Shown here in pieces: positions 1-5,939 of a DNA stretch of 6,347 nucleotides (the stretch's first letter is position 1; every line of letters begins with the position of its first letter). The DNA is from an uncultured Eubacterium sp. (GTDB lineage Bacteria; Bacillota; Clostridia; Oscillospirales; Acutalibacteraceae), in the NCBI GenBank assembly GCA_910577215.1, contig CAJTMQ010000004.1:52313-58659 (forward strand), written 5' to 3'. The position numbers and the translations under genes are program-made. The notes below the pieces were generated by a model. It was given only the letters and a program-made list of their open reading frames with translations. It ran no database searches and had not been told where the DNA came from.

Positions 1-3
1 CAG

Positions 4-32
4 TTGATATATATTTCCATTTGATGTAGAAT
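4..32 (+). promoter_or_regulatory. Probable sigma-A promoter for pgi
   Basis: TTGATA (4-9) and TAGAAT (27-32) each match the -35/-10 consensus at 5 of 6 positions and are separated by exactly 17 bp. Transcription would start near 39-40, giving a leader of about 26 nt that holds the pgi ribosome binding site AAAGGAAG (51-58). The region is AT-rich, so a chance match is possible, but the spacing and the distance to the gene are ideal. Confidence 0.5.
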
Positions 33-65
33 ATAGCAGTTGAATTAACGAAAGGAAGTTATATT

Positions 66-1412
66 ATGGAAAAATTAAAGCTTGTAAACAAATATGCTGA
101 TAAATTTGTTTCGGATCATGATATTGCTGAGATAAGCGGCAGAGCAGTTGAAGCTATGAAAACTCTTCATGCAAGGAACGGAGAGGGCAATGACTTTCTT
201 GGCTGGGTAACTCTTCCTACTGATTACGATAAGGAAGAATTTTCAAGAATTAAAAAGGCTGCTGAATATATTAAAGGTAACTGTGATATTCTTATCGTTA
301 TCGGTATCGGCGGTTCATATCTCGGTGCAAGAGCAGTTATAGAAGCGTTGAAGTCAACTAACTATAATGCACTTGCAAAAGATACTCCGCAGATTTATTT
401 TATCGGAAATACAATCAGTCCATCAATGGTAACTGAGCTGGTTTCTCTTTGTGAGGATAAGAACATCTGTATTAACGTTATTTCAAAGAGCGGTACAACA
501 ACTGAGCCGGCCATTGCTTTCAGAGTATTCCGTGATTTGATTTATAAGAAATATTCAGAAGAGGAAGCAGCAAAAAGAATTTTCTGCACAACTGATAAAG
601 CAAAGGGAACTCTTAAAGAGCTTGCCGATGATCAGGGCTATGAAACTTTTGTTGTTCCTGATGATGTTGGCGGACGTTATTCCGTATTAACTGCTGTAGG
701 TCTTCTTCCTATTGCAGTGGCAGGAATTGATATTGATGCACTTATGAATGGTGCTAAATTTGCGCAGGATAGCCTTAACAGTGAGGATATTCATGAAAAT
801 GACTGCTTAAAATATGCGGCTATCCGTAACTGTCTTTATGAAAAAGGCAAAAGGCTTGAATGCTTTATTTCTTATGAGCCTTGTATGACAATGTTCAATG
901 AATGGCTTAAGCAGCTTTTTGCAGAAAGTGAAGGAAAAGACGGTAAAGGTCTTTATCCTGTTTCCTGTGTATTTTCAACAGATTTGCATTCAGTAGGTCA
1001 GTTTATTCAGGAAAGCGGTTCTTCACTTATGTTTGAAACCTGCCTTAAGTTCAATAATCCTCTTGATGATTTTACAATTACTGAGCAGGACGGTAATATT
1101 GACGGACTTAATTTCCTTGCAGGCAAAACTATGAGCTTTGTTAATGAAAAGGCAAGACAGGGAACTTTGCTTGCTCATACAGAGGGCGGAGTTGCAAATC
1201 TTATTCTTGAGGCAAACGGAATTACCGCCGAAGATTTGGGCTATATGATTTATTTCTTTGAAAAGGCTTGTGCAATTTCCGGTTACATTCTTGGTATAAA
1301 TCCATTCAATCAGCCGGGTGTTGAAAGCTATAAAAAGAATATGTTTGCATTGCTTGGCAAACCGGGTTATGAAAGTGAAAAAGAAAAACTTGAAAAAGAA
1401 CTCGGTATATGA
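66..1412 (+). CDS. pgi: Glucose-6-phosphate isomerase
   Basis: Cytoplasmic enzyme that interconverts glucose 6-phosphate and fructose 6-phosphate, the second step of glycolysis, reversed in gluconeogenesis. The 448 residues match the usual length of the short Firmicute-type PGI (about 450, versus about 550 in enterobacteria). An N-terminal sugar-isomerase (SIS) region carries a glycine-rich segment at 79-88 and the phosphate-binding SKSGTTTEP at 140-148. PGI signature 1 is seen as DDVGGRYSVLTAVG (199-212) and signature 2 as the segment ending in NQPGVESYK (about 407-423). By family alignment the likely catalytic residues are Glu289 in ESEGK, His308 in TDLHSVGQ and Lys423; all are present, so the enzyme should be active. 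The ATG is preceded by AAAGGAAG at a suitable distance. No terminator is seen after the stop, and the next gene begins 37 bp on, so the two are probably cotranscribed. Confidence 0.97.
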   Translation: MEKLKLVNKYADKFVSDHDIAEISGRAVEAMKTLHARNGEGNDFLGWVTLPTDYDKEEFSRIKKAAEYIKGNCDILIVIGIGGSYLGARAVIEALKSTNYNALAKDTPQIYFIGNTISPSMVTELVSLCEDKNICINVISKSGTTTEPAIAFRVFRDLIYKKYSEEEAAKRIFCTTDKAKGTLKELADDQGYETFVVPDDVGGRYSVLTAVGLLPIAVAGIDIDALMNGAKFAQDSLNSEDIHENDCLKYAAIRNCLYEKGKRLECFISYEPCMTMFNEWLKQLFAESEGKDGKGLYPVSCVFSTDLHSVGQFIQESGSSLMFETCLKFNNPLDDFTITEQDGNIDGLNFLAGKTMSFVNEKARQGTLLAHTEGGVANLILEANGITAEDLGYMIYFFEKACAISGYILGINPFNQPGVESYKKNMFALLGKPGYESEKEKLEKELGI

Positions 1413-1449
1413 TAATATATAATTGAAATTAACCTTGGAGGAATCTTAA

Positions 1450-1866
1450 ATGATTAAACTTATTATTGGCAATAAAGGCCATGGTAAAACTAAGAAACTT
1501 ATTGATCTTGTTAATTCTTGTGTAGAGAATTCTGACGGCAACGTTGTTTGCGTTGAAAAAGAACCAAAGCTCACTTATGATGTATCTTCAAAAGCAAGAC
1601 TTCTTGAAACGGATACATACAGAATTAACGGTCATAAAGCATTTTATGGCTTCCTTGCAGGAATTTGTGCCGGAAATTATGATGTAACAGATATTCTTGT
1701 TGATGCAACATTTAAAATTGTTGGCAGAGAGTACGAAAAGCTTCCTCAGTTCTTTGAAATGCTTTCAGAGCTCTCAGAAGCAACAGATGTTGATTTCATT
1801 TTCACAATCAGCTGTGATAAAGAAGATTTACCAGTTGAAATCTTTGATTATTGCGAAGAAGTATAA
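1450..1866 (+). CDS. Small P-loop NTPase-like protein of unknown function
   Basis: A 138-residue soluble protein with no signal peptide or membrane segment. It opens with a hydrophobic beta strand running straight into a Walker A motif, GNKGHGKTK (7-15, Lys13-Thr14 as phosphate-binding pair). The strand ILVD (82-85) is a plausible Walker B ending in Asp85. A third hydrophobic strand, DFIFTISCD (115-123), fits a core beta strand of a compact P-loop fold, and the C-terminus is acidic. It is shorter than most complete P-loop ATPases, and I recognise no named family beyond the nucleotide-binding fold. ATP or GTP binding is inferred from the motif, and no substrate can be proposed. The start is supported by GGAGG (1437-1441) 8 nt upstream of the ATG. 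It lies 37 bp after pgi and is followed directly by a terminator, so it closes the pgi transcription unit. Confidence 0.8.
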   Translation: MIKLIIGNKGHGKTKKLIDLVNSCVENSDGNVVCVEKEPKLTYDVSSKARLLETDTYRINGHKAFYGFLAGICAGNYDVTDILVDATFKIVGREYEKLPQFFEMLSELSEATDVDFIFTISCDKEDLPVEIFDYCEEV

Positions 1867-1880
1867 TTAAAGGATAAATC

Positions 1881-1904
1881 GGCGTGGTTTTCCACGCCTT
1901 TTTT
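1881..1904 (+). terminator. Rho-independent terminator of the pgi unit
   Basis: A perfect 7-bp GC-rich stem, GGCGTGG (1881-1887) with CCACGCC (1892-1898), closes a TTTT loop and is followed by six T (1899-1904). It lies 14 nt after the stop of the P-loop gene and just before the next promoter. Confidence 0.92.
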
Positions 1905-1916
1905 ATTAATTTTCTA

Positions 1917-1945
1917 TTGACAAAATTTATTCTTATATATATAAT
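1917..1945 (+). promoter_or_regulatory. Consensus sigma-A promoter for the yceD-rpmF-der unit
   Basis: TTGACA (1917-1922) and TATAAT (1940-1945) match the vegetative consensus in all 12 positions with a 17-bp spacer. Transcription would start near 1952, only about 20 nt before the ATG at 1973, leaving room for little more than the ribosome binding site TGAGGTGG (1961-1968). The strength suits a transcript carrying a ribosomal protein gene. Confidence 0.9.
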
Positions 1946-1972
1946 ACTTAAAGTGCGAGATGAGGTGGCAAT

Positions 1973-2473
1973 ATGAGAATAGACCTTACGAACCTGTTTA
2001 ACGGAAGTAAAGAGGCTGTTTCGGTTGACTACACTTTAAATCTCGGTGATTTGGTATACGGTACTTATAAGCCTGTTCAGAAGGATGTTAAAATTAACGG
2101 ATCTGTTTATGAAAAAGCGGATGTTGTTTATCTTGATATTAATATTTCTTTTGAATTCAACGGTGTATGTGACCGCTGTGCTGAAGAAATCACAAAAAAT
2201 TTCAGCTTCAGGCTGAATAAAATTCTTGTTCCGAGCATGGCAGGCGATGCTGATTTTGATGACTATATTGTTGTTGAAAGCGGTGTACTTGATTTAGACG
2301 AGCTTGTTGAAGAAGAAGTTCAGTTGTTTTTGCCAAGCAAAATGCTTTGCAGTGATGACTGCAAAGGATTATGTGCTAAGTGCGGTAAGAACTTAAACTT
2401 AGGTAAATGTGATTGTAAAAAGGATGTTGATCCAAGAATGGCAGCACTTTTGCAATTGCTTGATGAAGAGTAA
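1973..2473 (+). CDS. YceD/DUF177 family protein (23S rRNA accumulation)
   Basis: Member of the DUF177/YceD family, whose bacterial and plant members are needed for normal 23S rRNA accumulation and thus large-subunit production; the precise molecular role here is inferred from the family. The 166-residue length is typical. The middle contains CDRC (66-69). The C-terminal family signature follows: an acidic LVEEEVQLFLPSK run (111-123), then Cys126, Cys130, GLCAKCGKNLN (132-142; Cys134 and Cys137), Cys146 and Cys148, then DPR (153-155). The eight cysteines suggest metal (zinc) binding. The gene starts about 20 nt from a consensus promoter and has TGAGGTGG as its ribosome binding site. It sits directly upstream of rpmF, the arrangement seen widely across bacteria, which supports both calls. 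Confidence 0.92.
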   Translation: MRIDLTNLFNGSKEAVSVDYTLNLGDLVYGTYKPVQKDVKINGSVYEKADVVYLDINISFEFNGVCDRCAEEITKNFSFRLNKILVPSMAGDADFDDYIVVESGVLDLDELVEEEVQLFLPSKMLCSDDCKGLCAKCGKNLNLGKCDCKKDVDPRMAALLQLLDEE

Positions 2474-2508
2474 ATAATTCAGTTTTTTGAATAAAGGAGG
2501 CTATAAAA

Positions 2509-2694
2509 ATGGCAGTACCAGCTAGAAGAACATCATCAGCAAGAAGAAATAAAAGACGTTCAAGCGTTTGGAAGTTAAATGCACCAACACTTGTTAAGTG
2601 TTCTAACTGTTCAGCATACACAGTACCTCATAAGGTATGTGCAAGCTGCGGTTATTACAACGGCAAGGAAGTTATTGCTAAAGAAGAAGCATAA
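2509..2694 (+). CDS. rpmF: 50S ribosomal protein bL32
   Basis: Structural protein of the large ribosomal subunit, 61 residues, the normal size. The N-terminus MAVPARRTSSARRNKRR is the typical basic bL32 start. Two CxxC pairs (Cys31/Cys34 and Cys44/Cys47) form the zinc ribbon of the zinc-binding (C+) form of bL32. A consensus AAAGGAGG (2493-2500) lies 8 nt before the ATG, as expected for a heavily translated gene. It is 35 bp downstream of the yceD-like gene and is followed after about 20 nt by a hairpin that may cut down read-through into der. Confidence 0.97.
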   Translation: MAVPARRTSSARRNKRRSSVWKLNAPTLVKCSNCSAYTVPHKVCASCGYYNGKEVIAKEEA

Positions 2695-2714
2695 TAAGTG
2701 TGTTAGCTTATCCT

Positions 2715-2745
2715 GACGGGCATTATTGTCCGTCTTTCTTGTTTT
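2715..2745 (+). terminator. Hairpin between rpmF and der; partial terminator or attenuator
   Basis: GACGGGC (2715-2721) pairs with GTCCGTC (2728-2734), seven pairs with one G-U, around a 6-nt ATTATT loop. It is followed by an interrupted T-rich run (TTTCTTGTTTT, 2735-2745). No promoter-like sequence lies between it and the der start 13 nt later, so der probably depends on read-through. That suggests a leaky terminator or an RNA-processing/stabilising hairpin that sets rpmF above der. Confidence 0.6.
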
Positions 2746-2757
2746 AAGGAGGTTTTT

Positions 2758-4086
2758 ATGAGTAAACCCGTAGTTGCTATAGTAGGCAGACCCAATGTAG
2801 GCAAATCTACTCTTTTTAACAAGTTAATAGGCACCCGTTTATCTATTGTAGATAATACGCCCGGTGTGACAAGAGATCGAATTTACGGTGATTGTGAATG
2901 GCTTAATCATAATTTTCTGCTTGTGGATACAGGCGGTATAGAGCCATATTCCAATGATGTTATTTTAAGGCAGATGAGAACACAGGCTGAAATAGCAATT
3001 GAAACGGCAGATGTTATCATTCTTGTAACAGATTTAACCTGCGGTGTAGTTGCATCTGATTATGAGGTTGCATCCATGCTTCAGAAAAGCGGTAAACCGA
3101 TTATTTTGTGCGTGAATAAGTGTGACAGTATCGGTGAGCCTGCTCCTGAATTTTATGAGTTTTATAATCTCGGCTTAGGTGATCCTGTTGCTGTTTCATC
3201 TGTTCACGGTCACGGAACAGGCGATTTGCTTGATGAGGTTATTCAATTTTTCCCTGAATTTGAAGAAACAGAGGAAGATGAAGAAATTATAAACGTTGCA
3301 ATAATCGGTAAACCGAATGTTGGTAAATCCTCATTGGTTAACAGAATAAGCGGTGAAAACAGAGCAATTGTTTCCGATATTGCAGGCACAACAAGAGATA
3401 CAACAGATACATATATTGAGAATAATTATGGCAAATTCAATTTTATTGATACTGCAGGAATAAGAAGAAAAAGCCGTGTTAATGATGCCATTGAAAAATT
3501 CAGTATTATACGTGCAAGAATGGCTGTTGAAAGAGCGAATGTGTGCGTTATTATGATTGACGCAACTGAGGGTTTTACCGAGCAGGACTCCAAGGTTGCG
3601 GGTATTGCTCTTGAACAGGGAAAGGCTTGTATTATAGCTGTAAACAAGTGGGATGCTGTTGAGAAAGACGGCAATACGATGAATGAATTTCGTAAAAAGC
3701 TTGCAGTGGATTTTTCATTTATGAGTTATGCTCCTGTTATGTTTATTTCTGCAAAAACAGGGCAGAGAATAGACAGATTGTTTGAAATGATTGCATTTGT
3801 GCATTCTCAAAACTCAATGCGTATTTCAACAGGAAAGCTCAATGAAGTGCTTGCTATGGCTACCGCAAGAGTGCAGCCGCCTACAGATAAGGGCAAAAGA
3901 CTTAAAATTTATTATATGACACAGGCATCAACAAGACCGCCTACATTTGTTTTCTTTGTAAATGATGCCGAGTTGTTTCATTTTTCATATCAGCGTTATC
4001 TTGAAAATCAGATAAGAGAAGTTTTCGGATTGGATGGAACTCCCGTTAGATTTATTATCAGAGAAAGGGGAGAAGGCAAAAAATGA
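2758..4086 (+). CDS. der: Ribosome assembly GTPase Der (EngA)
   Basis: Essential tandem GTPase that acts in late assembly of the 50S subunit. The 442 residues are the usual length. G domain 1 has GRPNVGKST (10-18), the TPGVTRD switch (34-40), DTGG (57-60) and NKCD (120-123). An acidic linker (about 168-177) leads to G domain 2, with GKPNVGKSS (184-192), AGTTRDT (209-215), DTAG (231-234), NKWD (296-299) and SAK (331-333). The KH-like C-terminal domain (about 350-440) ends in the family-typical PVRFIIRERGEGKK. All GTP-binding motifs are intact. The start is set by AAGGAGG (2746-2752), 5 nt upstream of the ATG. The stop overlaps the plsY start (ATGA), so plsY is probably translationally coupled. 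The der-plsY pairing is common in Firmicutes. Confidence 0.97.
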   Translation: MSKPVVAIVGRPNVGKSTLFNKLIGTRLSIVDNTPGVTRDRIYGDCEWLNHNFLLVDTGGIEPYSNDVILRQMRTQAEIAIETADVIILVTDLTCGVVASDYEVASMLQKSGKPIILCVNKCDSIGEPAPEFYEFYNLGLGDPVAVSSVHGHGTGDLLDEVIQFFPEFEETEEDEEIINVAIIGKPNVGKSSLVNRISGENRAIVSDIAGTTRDTTDTYIENNYGKFNFIDTAGIRRKSRVNDAIEKFSIIRARMAVERANVCVIMIDATEGFTEQDSKVAGIALEQGKACIIAVNKWDAVEKDGNTMNEFRKKLAVDFSFMSYAPVMFISAKTGQRIDRLFEMIAFVHSQNSMRISTGKLNEVLAMATARVQPPTDKGKRLKIYYMTQASTRPPTFVFFVNDAELFHFSYQRYLENQIREVFGLDGTPVRFIIRERGEGKK

Positions 4087-4742
4087 TAGTAGCTAAATTC
4101 ATTGCTATTGCAGTAATCTCATATCTTTTGGGAAGCCTTAATTTTTCCATTATTGTTTCAAGAGCTCTTGCTAAAAGAGATATAAGGGAAGCAGGAAGCG
4201 GCAATGCTGGTGCAACCAATATGTTACGTACCTATGGCAAAAAGTTTGCTGTTTTTACAATGATAGGCGATATAATCAAGGTTGCGGTTGCTATTTTAAT
4301 TGCTTTTGTTTTGCTTGATGCTCCGCTGGACTTGGTATTCAAATTTGCGGACACGAAAGAGGCTGCGGTTACAATTATTCAGTATAAGGAATTTGCCGGC
4401 TTTTTCTGTGTTTTAGGTCATATTTTTCCGCTTTATTTCAAATTTAAGGGCGGAAAGGGTGTTGCAGCCTGCACAGGAATGGTTATTCTTGTTGACTGGA
4501 GAATTGCTTTAATTCTTTTTGTTATATTTGTACTTGTTGTTCTTATATCAAAAATGATAAGCTTGGGTTCAATAACAATTGCAGTTTTTTATCCTCTTCT
4601 GATTGCGGTTTTCTATCAGAATTTGATTTTATTTCTGATTGCTGTTATGTTTGCTGCAATAGTAATTGTTGCTCATAGGAAAAATATAAGACGAATCGTT
4701 AAAGGTACAGAAAATAAAATATCAGATAAAAAAAGTAAGTGA
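4083..4742 (+). CDS. plsY: Acyl-phosphate:glycerol-3-phosphate acyltransferase PlsY
   Basis: Integral membrane enzyme that moves an acyl group from acyl-phosphate (made by PlsX) to position 1 of glycerol 3-phosphate, giving lysophosphatidic acid, the first committed step of phospholipid synthesis. The 219 residues are slightly above the family norm of about 200; the extra length is a soluble stretch at about 80-103. Hydrophobic segments lie at about 4-24, 56-78, 105-120, 132-156 and 160-197. The conserved PlsY motifs are present: SGNAGATN (39-46), the GHIFPLYF then KGGKG segment (112-126), and HRKNIRRIVKGTE (198-210). The ATG overlaps the der stop by 4 bp; purine-rich GGGGAGAAGG (4067-4076) inside der can serve as its ribosome binding site. 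gpsA, which makes the glycerol 3-phosphate substrate and often follows plsY, is not in this window. Confidence 0.95.
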   Translation: MIVAKFIAIAVISYLLGSLNFSIIVSRALAKRDIREAGSGNAGATNMLRTYGKKFAVFTMIGDIIKVAVAILIAFVLLDAPLDLVFKFADTKEAAVTIIQYKEFAGFFCVLGHIFPLYFKFKGGKGVAACTGMVILVDWRIALILFVIFVLVVLISKMISLGSITIAVFYPLLIAVFYQNLILFLIAVMFAAIVIVAHRKNIRRIVKGTENKISDKKSK

Positions 4743-4745
4743 GGT
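4739..4745 (+). promoter_or_regulatory. Ribosome binding site setting a GTG start at 4753
   Basis: GTGAGGT overlaps the plsY stop codon (TGA 4740-4742) and lies 7 nt before GTG 4753. No ATG fits this spacing, so GTG is the likely initiator and plsY termination probably feeds initiation of the next gene. Confidence 0.65.
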
Positions 4746-4752
4746 AATTATT

Positions 4753-5205
4753 GTGAAAAAGAAAGTTATTGCTTTATGGGTAATTTGCATTGTGTTATTA
4801 GTTGGCATAGCTCCTACCAGAATAGCCATGGATAAAGCTTCAGCCCCCGATTATGAGGAAGTTGAAGCAATTGTTGTAAGCTCTGAAACAACACAGGTTG
4901 TTAATAAGAAAACAGGTTCAAGAACCAATTTTTACGATGTTAAGGTTTCTTATAACGGAGAGGTTTATGATTTAATCAATCCGCACGATTCTTATTCATA
5001 TGTTGAGGGCAGAGCGGTTACGGTTTTGCTTTCAGGCGATAAGCTCTATGCAAATGTTGAAGGTATTACATCTTCAACACCTATGGCAAAGGCATATTTT
5101 GTTTGCCTTATCGGTGGCTTTGTAATGTTAATTGTTGCTGCTTCGGCACATTCAAAATACAGCCAGCAGAAAAAGGCAGCTAAGGCCGCAATGGATAATC
5201 AGTAA
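4753..5205 (+). CDS. DUF3592-like membrane-anchored hypothetical protein
   Basis: A 150-residue protein of unknown function. A basic start (MKKK) leads into a hydrophobic helix at about 5-20. A polar region (about 30-108) is rich in alternating beta-strand patterns, with VEAIVVSS (37-44), FYDVKVSYNGEVYDL (60-74) and GRAVTVLLSGDKLYA (86-100). A second membrane helix (about 114-131) precedes a short basic, Lys/Ala-rich tail. Two helices bracketing a small beta domain with a V-x-Y-x-G-x-x-Y core resembles DUF3592 proteins; this is a recognition by pattern only. With both ends cytoplasmic, the beta domain would lie outside the membrane. It uses a GTG start 10 nt after plsY, is the last gene before a strong terminator, and is probably cotranscribed with plsY. 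Nothing ties it to a specific pathway. Confidence 0.8.
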   Translation: MKKKVIALWVICIVLLVGIAPTRIAMDKASAPDYEEVEAIVVSSETTQVVNKKTGSRTNFYDVKVSYNGEVYDLINPHDSYSYVEGRAVTVLLSGDKLYANVEGITSSTPMAKAYFVCLIGGFVMLIVAASAHSKYSQQKKAAKAAMDNQ

Positions 5206-5217
5206 TCATATAATATG

Positions 5218-5252
5218 AAAAAAAGCACAGATGATTAATCTGTGCTTTTTTT
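5218..5252 (+). terminator. Strong, near-symmetrical intrinsic terminator of the der-plsY unit
   Basis: GCACAGAT (5225-5232) and ATCTGTGC (5238-5245) form a perfect 8-bp stem around a 5-nt loop. It is flanked by seven A (5218-5224) and seven T (5246-5252), which can extend the stem. The A-run makes it able to work on the minus strand too, though no minus-strand gene is seen here. Confidence 0.92.
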
Positions 5253-5253
5253 G

Positions 5254-5282
5254 TTGACAGTAAAGAATTATTGTTCTATATT
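5254..5282 (+). promoter_or_regulatory. Strong sigma-A promoter for the HD-domain pseudogene
   Basis: TTGACA (5254-5259), 17-bp spacer, TATATT (5277-5282): 11 of 12 consensus matches. The -35 begins 2 nt after the T-run of the preceding terminator. Transcription would start near 5289; the leader carries AAAGGGG (5301-5307) 7 nt before the ATG at 5315. Confidence 0.82.
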
Positions 5283-5314
5283 TGAATTGGTGAAATGCTG
5301 AAAGGGGAAAAATA

Positions 5315-5620
5315 ATGGATATTGGGTTATATAATCAAATTGAGCAATATATGGAAAACTGTGTTAAGGAAACTGCCCACGATAGAAATCATATTTACCG
5401 TGTTTTAAATAACTGCTTAATCATTGCTCAAAAAGAAAGTAATGTGGATTATGAAATTCTGATGACAGCAGTTTTGCTCTATGATATAGGCAGAGATGGT
5501 AAAGTTAAAAAGCATAATGAAATTGGTGCAGAATTGGCATATGATTTTTTTAAACTCAATTAATTTTCCAAAGGATAAAATTGAAAGGATAATTTGCAAA
5601 TAGAAAAACATCTTGATTAG
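5315..5620 (+). pseudogene. Decayed HD-domain phosphohydrolase gene
   Basis: The intact part is an 82-codon ORF (5315-5563) that starts like a small HD-superfamily metal-dependent phosphohydrolase: AHDRNHIYRV (21-30, with His22 and His26), LLYDIGR (54-60), then His67 and IGAELAYDFF (70-79). The family's HD motif is normally LLHDIGR; here the metal-binding His is Tyr56 (TAT, one transition from CAT). The ORF stops at TAA 5561, well short of the roughly 170-200 residues expected. Family-like sequence carries on in the next frame as INFPKDKIERIIC (5559-5597), stops at TAG 5601, then returns to the original frame as IEKH (5600-5611) before another stop at 5618. That means at least two frameshifts, and the C-terminal part is gone. 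Promoter and ribosome binding site are intact, so a non-catalytic short peptide could still be made. The original substrate cannot be told. Confidence 0.75.
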
Positions 5621-5672
5621 TTCAAAGAAATAAAGATAACATGAAATAAAAACCGCTAATCACTAGCTGAAG

Positions 5673-5727
5673 TGCCGTAACGAAATTTTTGAAATTAAGT
5701 AAAAACAATCGTTACGGCATTTTGCAT
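5673..5727. repeat. 11-bp perfect inverted repeat; possible terminator hairpin
   Basis: TGCCGTAACGA (5673-5683) and its exact complement TCGTTACGGCA (5709-5719) enclose 25 nt. Inside, TTTTT (5686-5690) can pair with AAAAA (5701-5705) around a 10-nt loop, making a two-part hairpin. An interrupted T-rich stretch (TTTTGCATTTT) follows. It could end transcripts of the HD remnant; the long loop and broken U-tract make it weaker than the other terminators here. Alternatives are a small structured RNA or the ends of a tiny mobile-element remnant. Confidence 0.65.
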
Positions 5728-5762
5728 TTTACAACAATGATTAATTAGGATAATTTTAAATT

Positions 5763-5767
5763 GGAGG
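5763..5767 (+). promoter_or_regulatory. Ribosome binding site for the 53-codon ORF
   Basis: GGAGG within TTGGAGGAAA lies 8 nt before ATG 5776 but only 3 nt before ATG 5771. This favours 5776, the frame that gives the 53-codon ORF. Confidence 0.7.
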
Positions 5768-5775
5768 AAAATGCA

Positions 5776-5937
5776 ATGAGTGAAAAATTAAGCAGAAGTT
5801 ATATTGAGATTAGAAATGTTTTAGTCCATAAGTTTGCCGCTTGTAAGCAAATCAAAGCAGATAATCAAATGCTATGGGTGCAGAAAATAAATAATATTAC
5901 TCATGAAGCAAATAATGAAATAATTTATAAGTATTAG
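5776..5937 (+). CDS. 53-aa ORF resembling the C-terminus of TnpV transposon proteins
   Basis: A short ORF with a good ribosome binding site and a hairpin just after its stop. The protein begins MSEKLSRSYIEIRNVLVHKF, and its second half holds IKADNQMLWVQKINNI (27-42) then HEANNEIIYKY (43-53). That resembles the C-terminal end of TnpV-type proteins of Clostridia transposons, which run roughly as glutamine-methionine-x-tryptophan-valine, then MNNI, then a final NEIIY-like tail. Full TnpV proteins are about 110-130 residues, so about half is missing; a gap near residue 43 relative to the family is also likely. I recognise this from memory of the family, not from an alignment. It is best read as a truncated mobile-element remnant that still has expression signals. 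TnpV's own role is not well defined. No transposase, recombinase or terminal repeats are seen beside it. Confidence 0.5.
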   Translation: MSEKLSRSYIEIRNVLVHKFAACKQIKADNQMLWVQKINNITHEANNEIIYKY

Positions 5938-5939
5938 TA

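Noticed and set aside
1..46. Near-direct repeat CAGTTGA at 1-7 and 37-43
   Set aside because: Only seven matching bases before the copies diverge; expected by chance in AT-rich DNA and explained no better as an operator.
2376..2621. 81-codon open frame on the minus strand
   Set aside because: It overlaps the end of the yceD-like gene and the start of rpmF, both firmly identified on the plus strand, and its translation shows no recognisable domain.
3426..3674. 82-codon open frame on the minus strand inside der
   Set aside because: It lies wholly within the second G domain of der and has no ribosome binding site or family resemblance; it is a chance antisense frame.
5417..5611. 64-codon open frame on the minus strand across the HD remnant
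   Set aside because: Low-complexity hydrophobic translation, opposite to clear HD-family sequence on the plus strand, with no supporting signals.
5655..5667. GCTA/TAGC short inverted repeat
   Set aside because: Four base pairs only, with no T-run or other context.
5722..5754. Possible promoter for the 53-codon ORF (TTGCAT or TTTACA with GATAAT or TAGGAT)
   Set aside because: Both elements are poor and the possible spacings (15, 18 or 21 bp) are not convincing; read-through from the promoter at 5254 is as likely.
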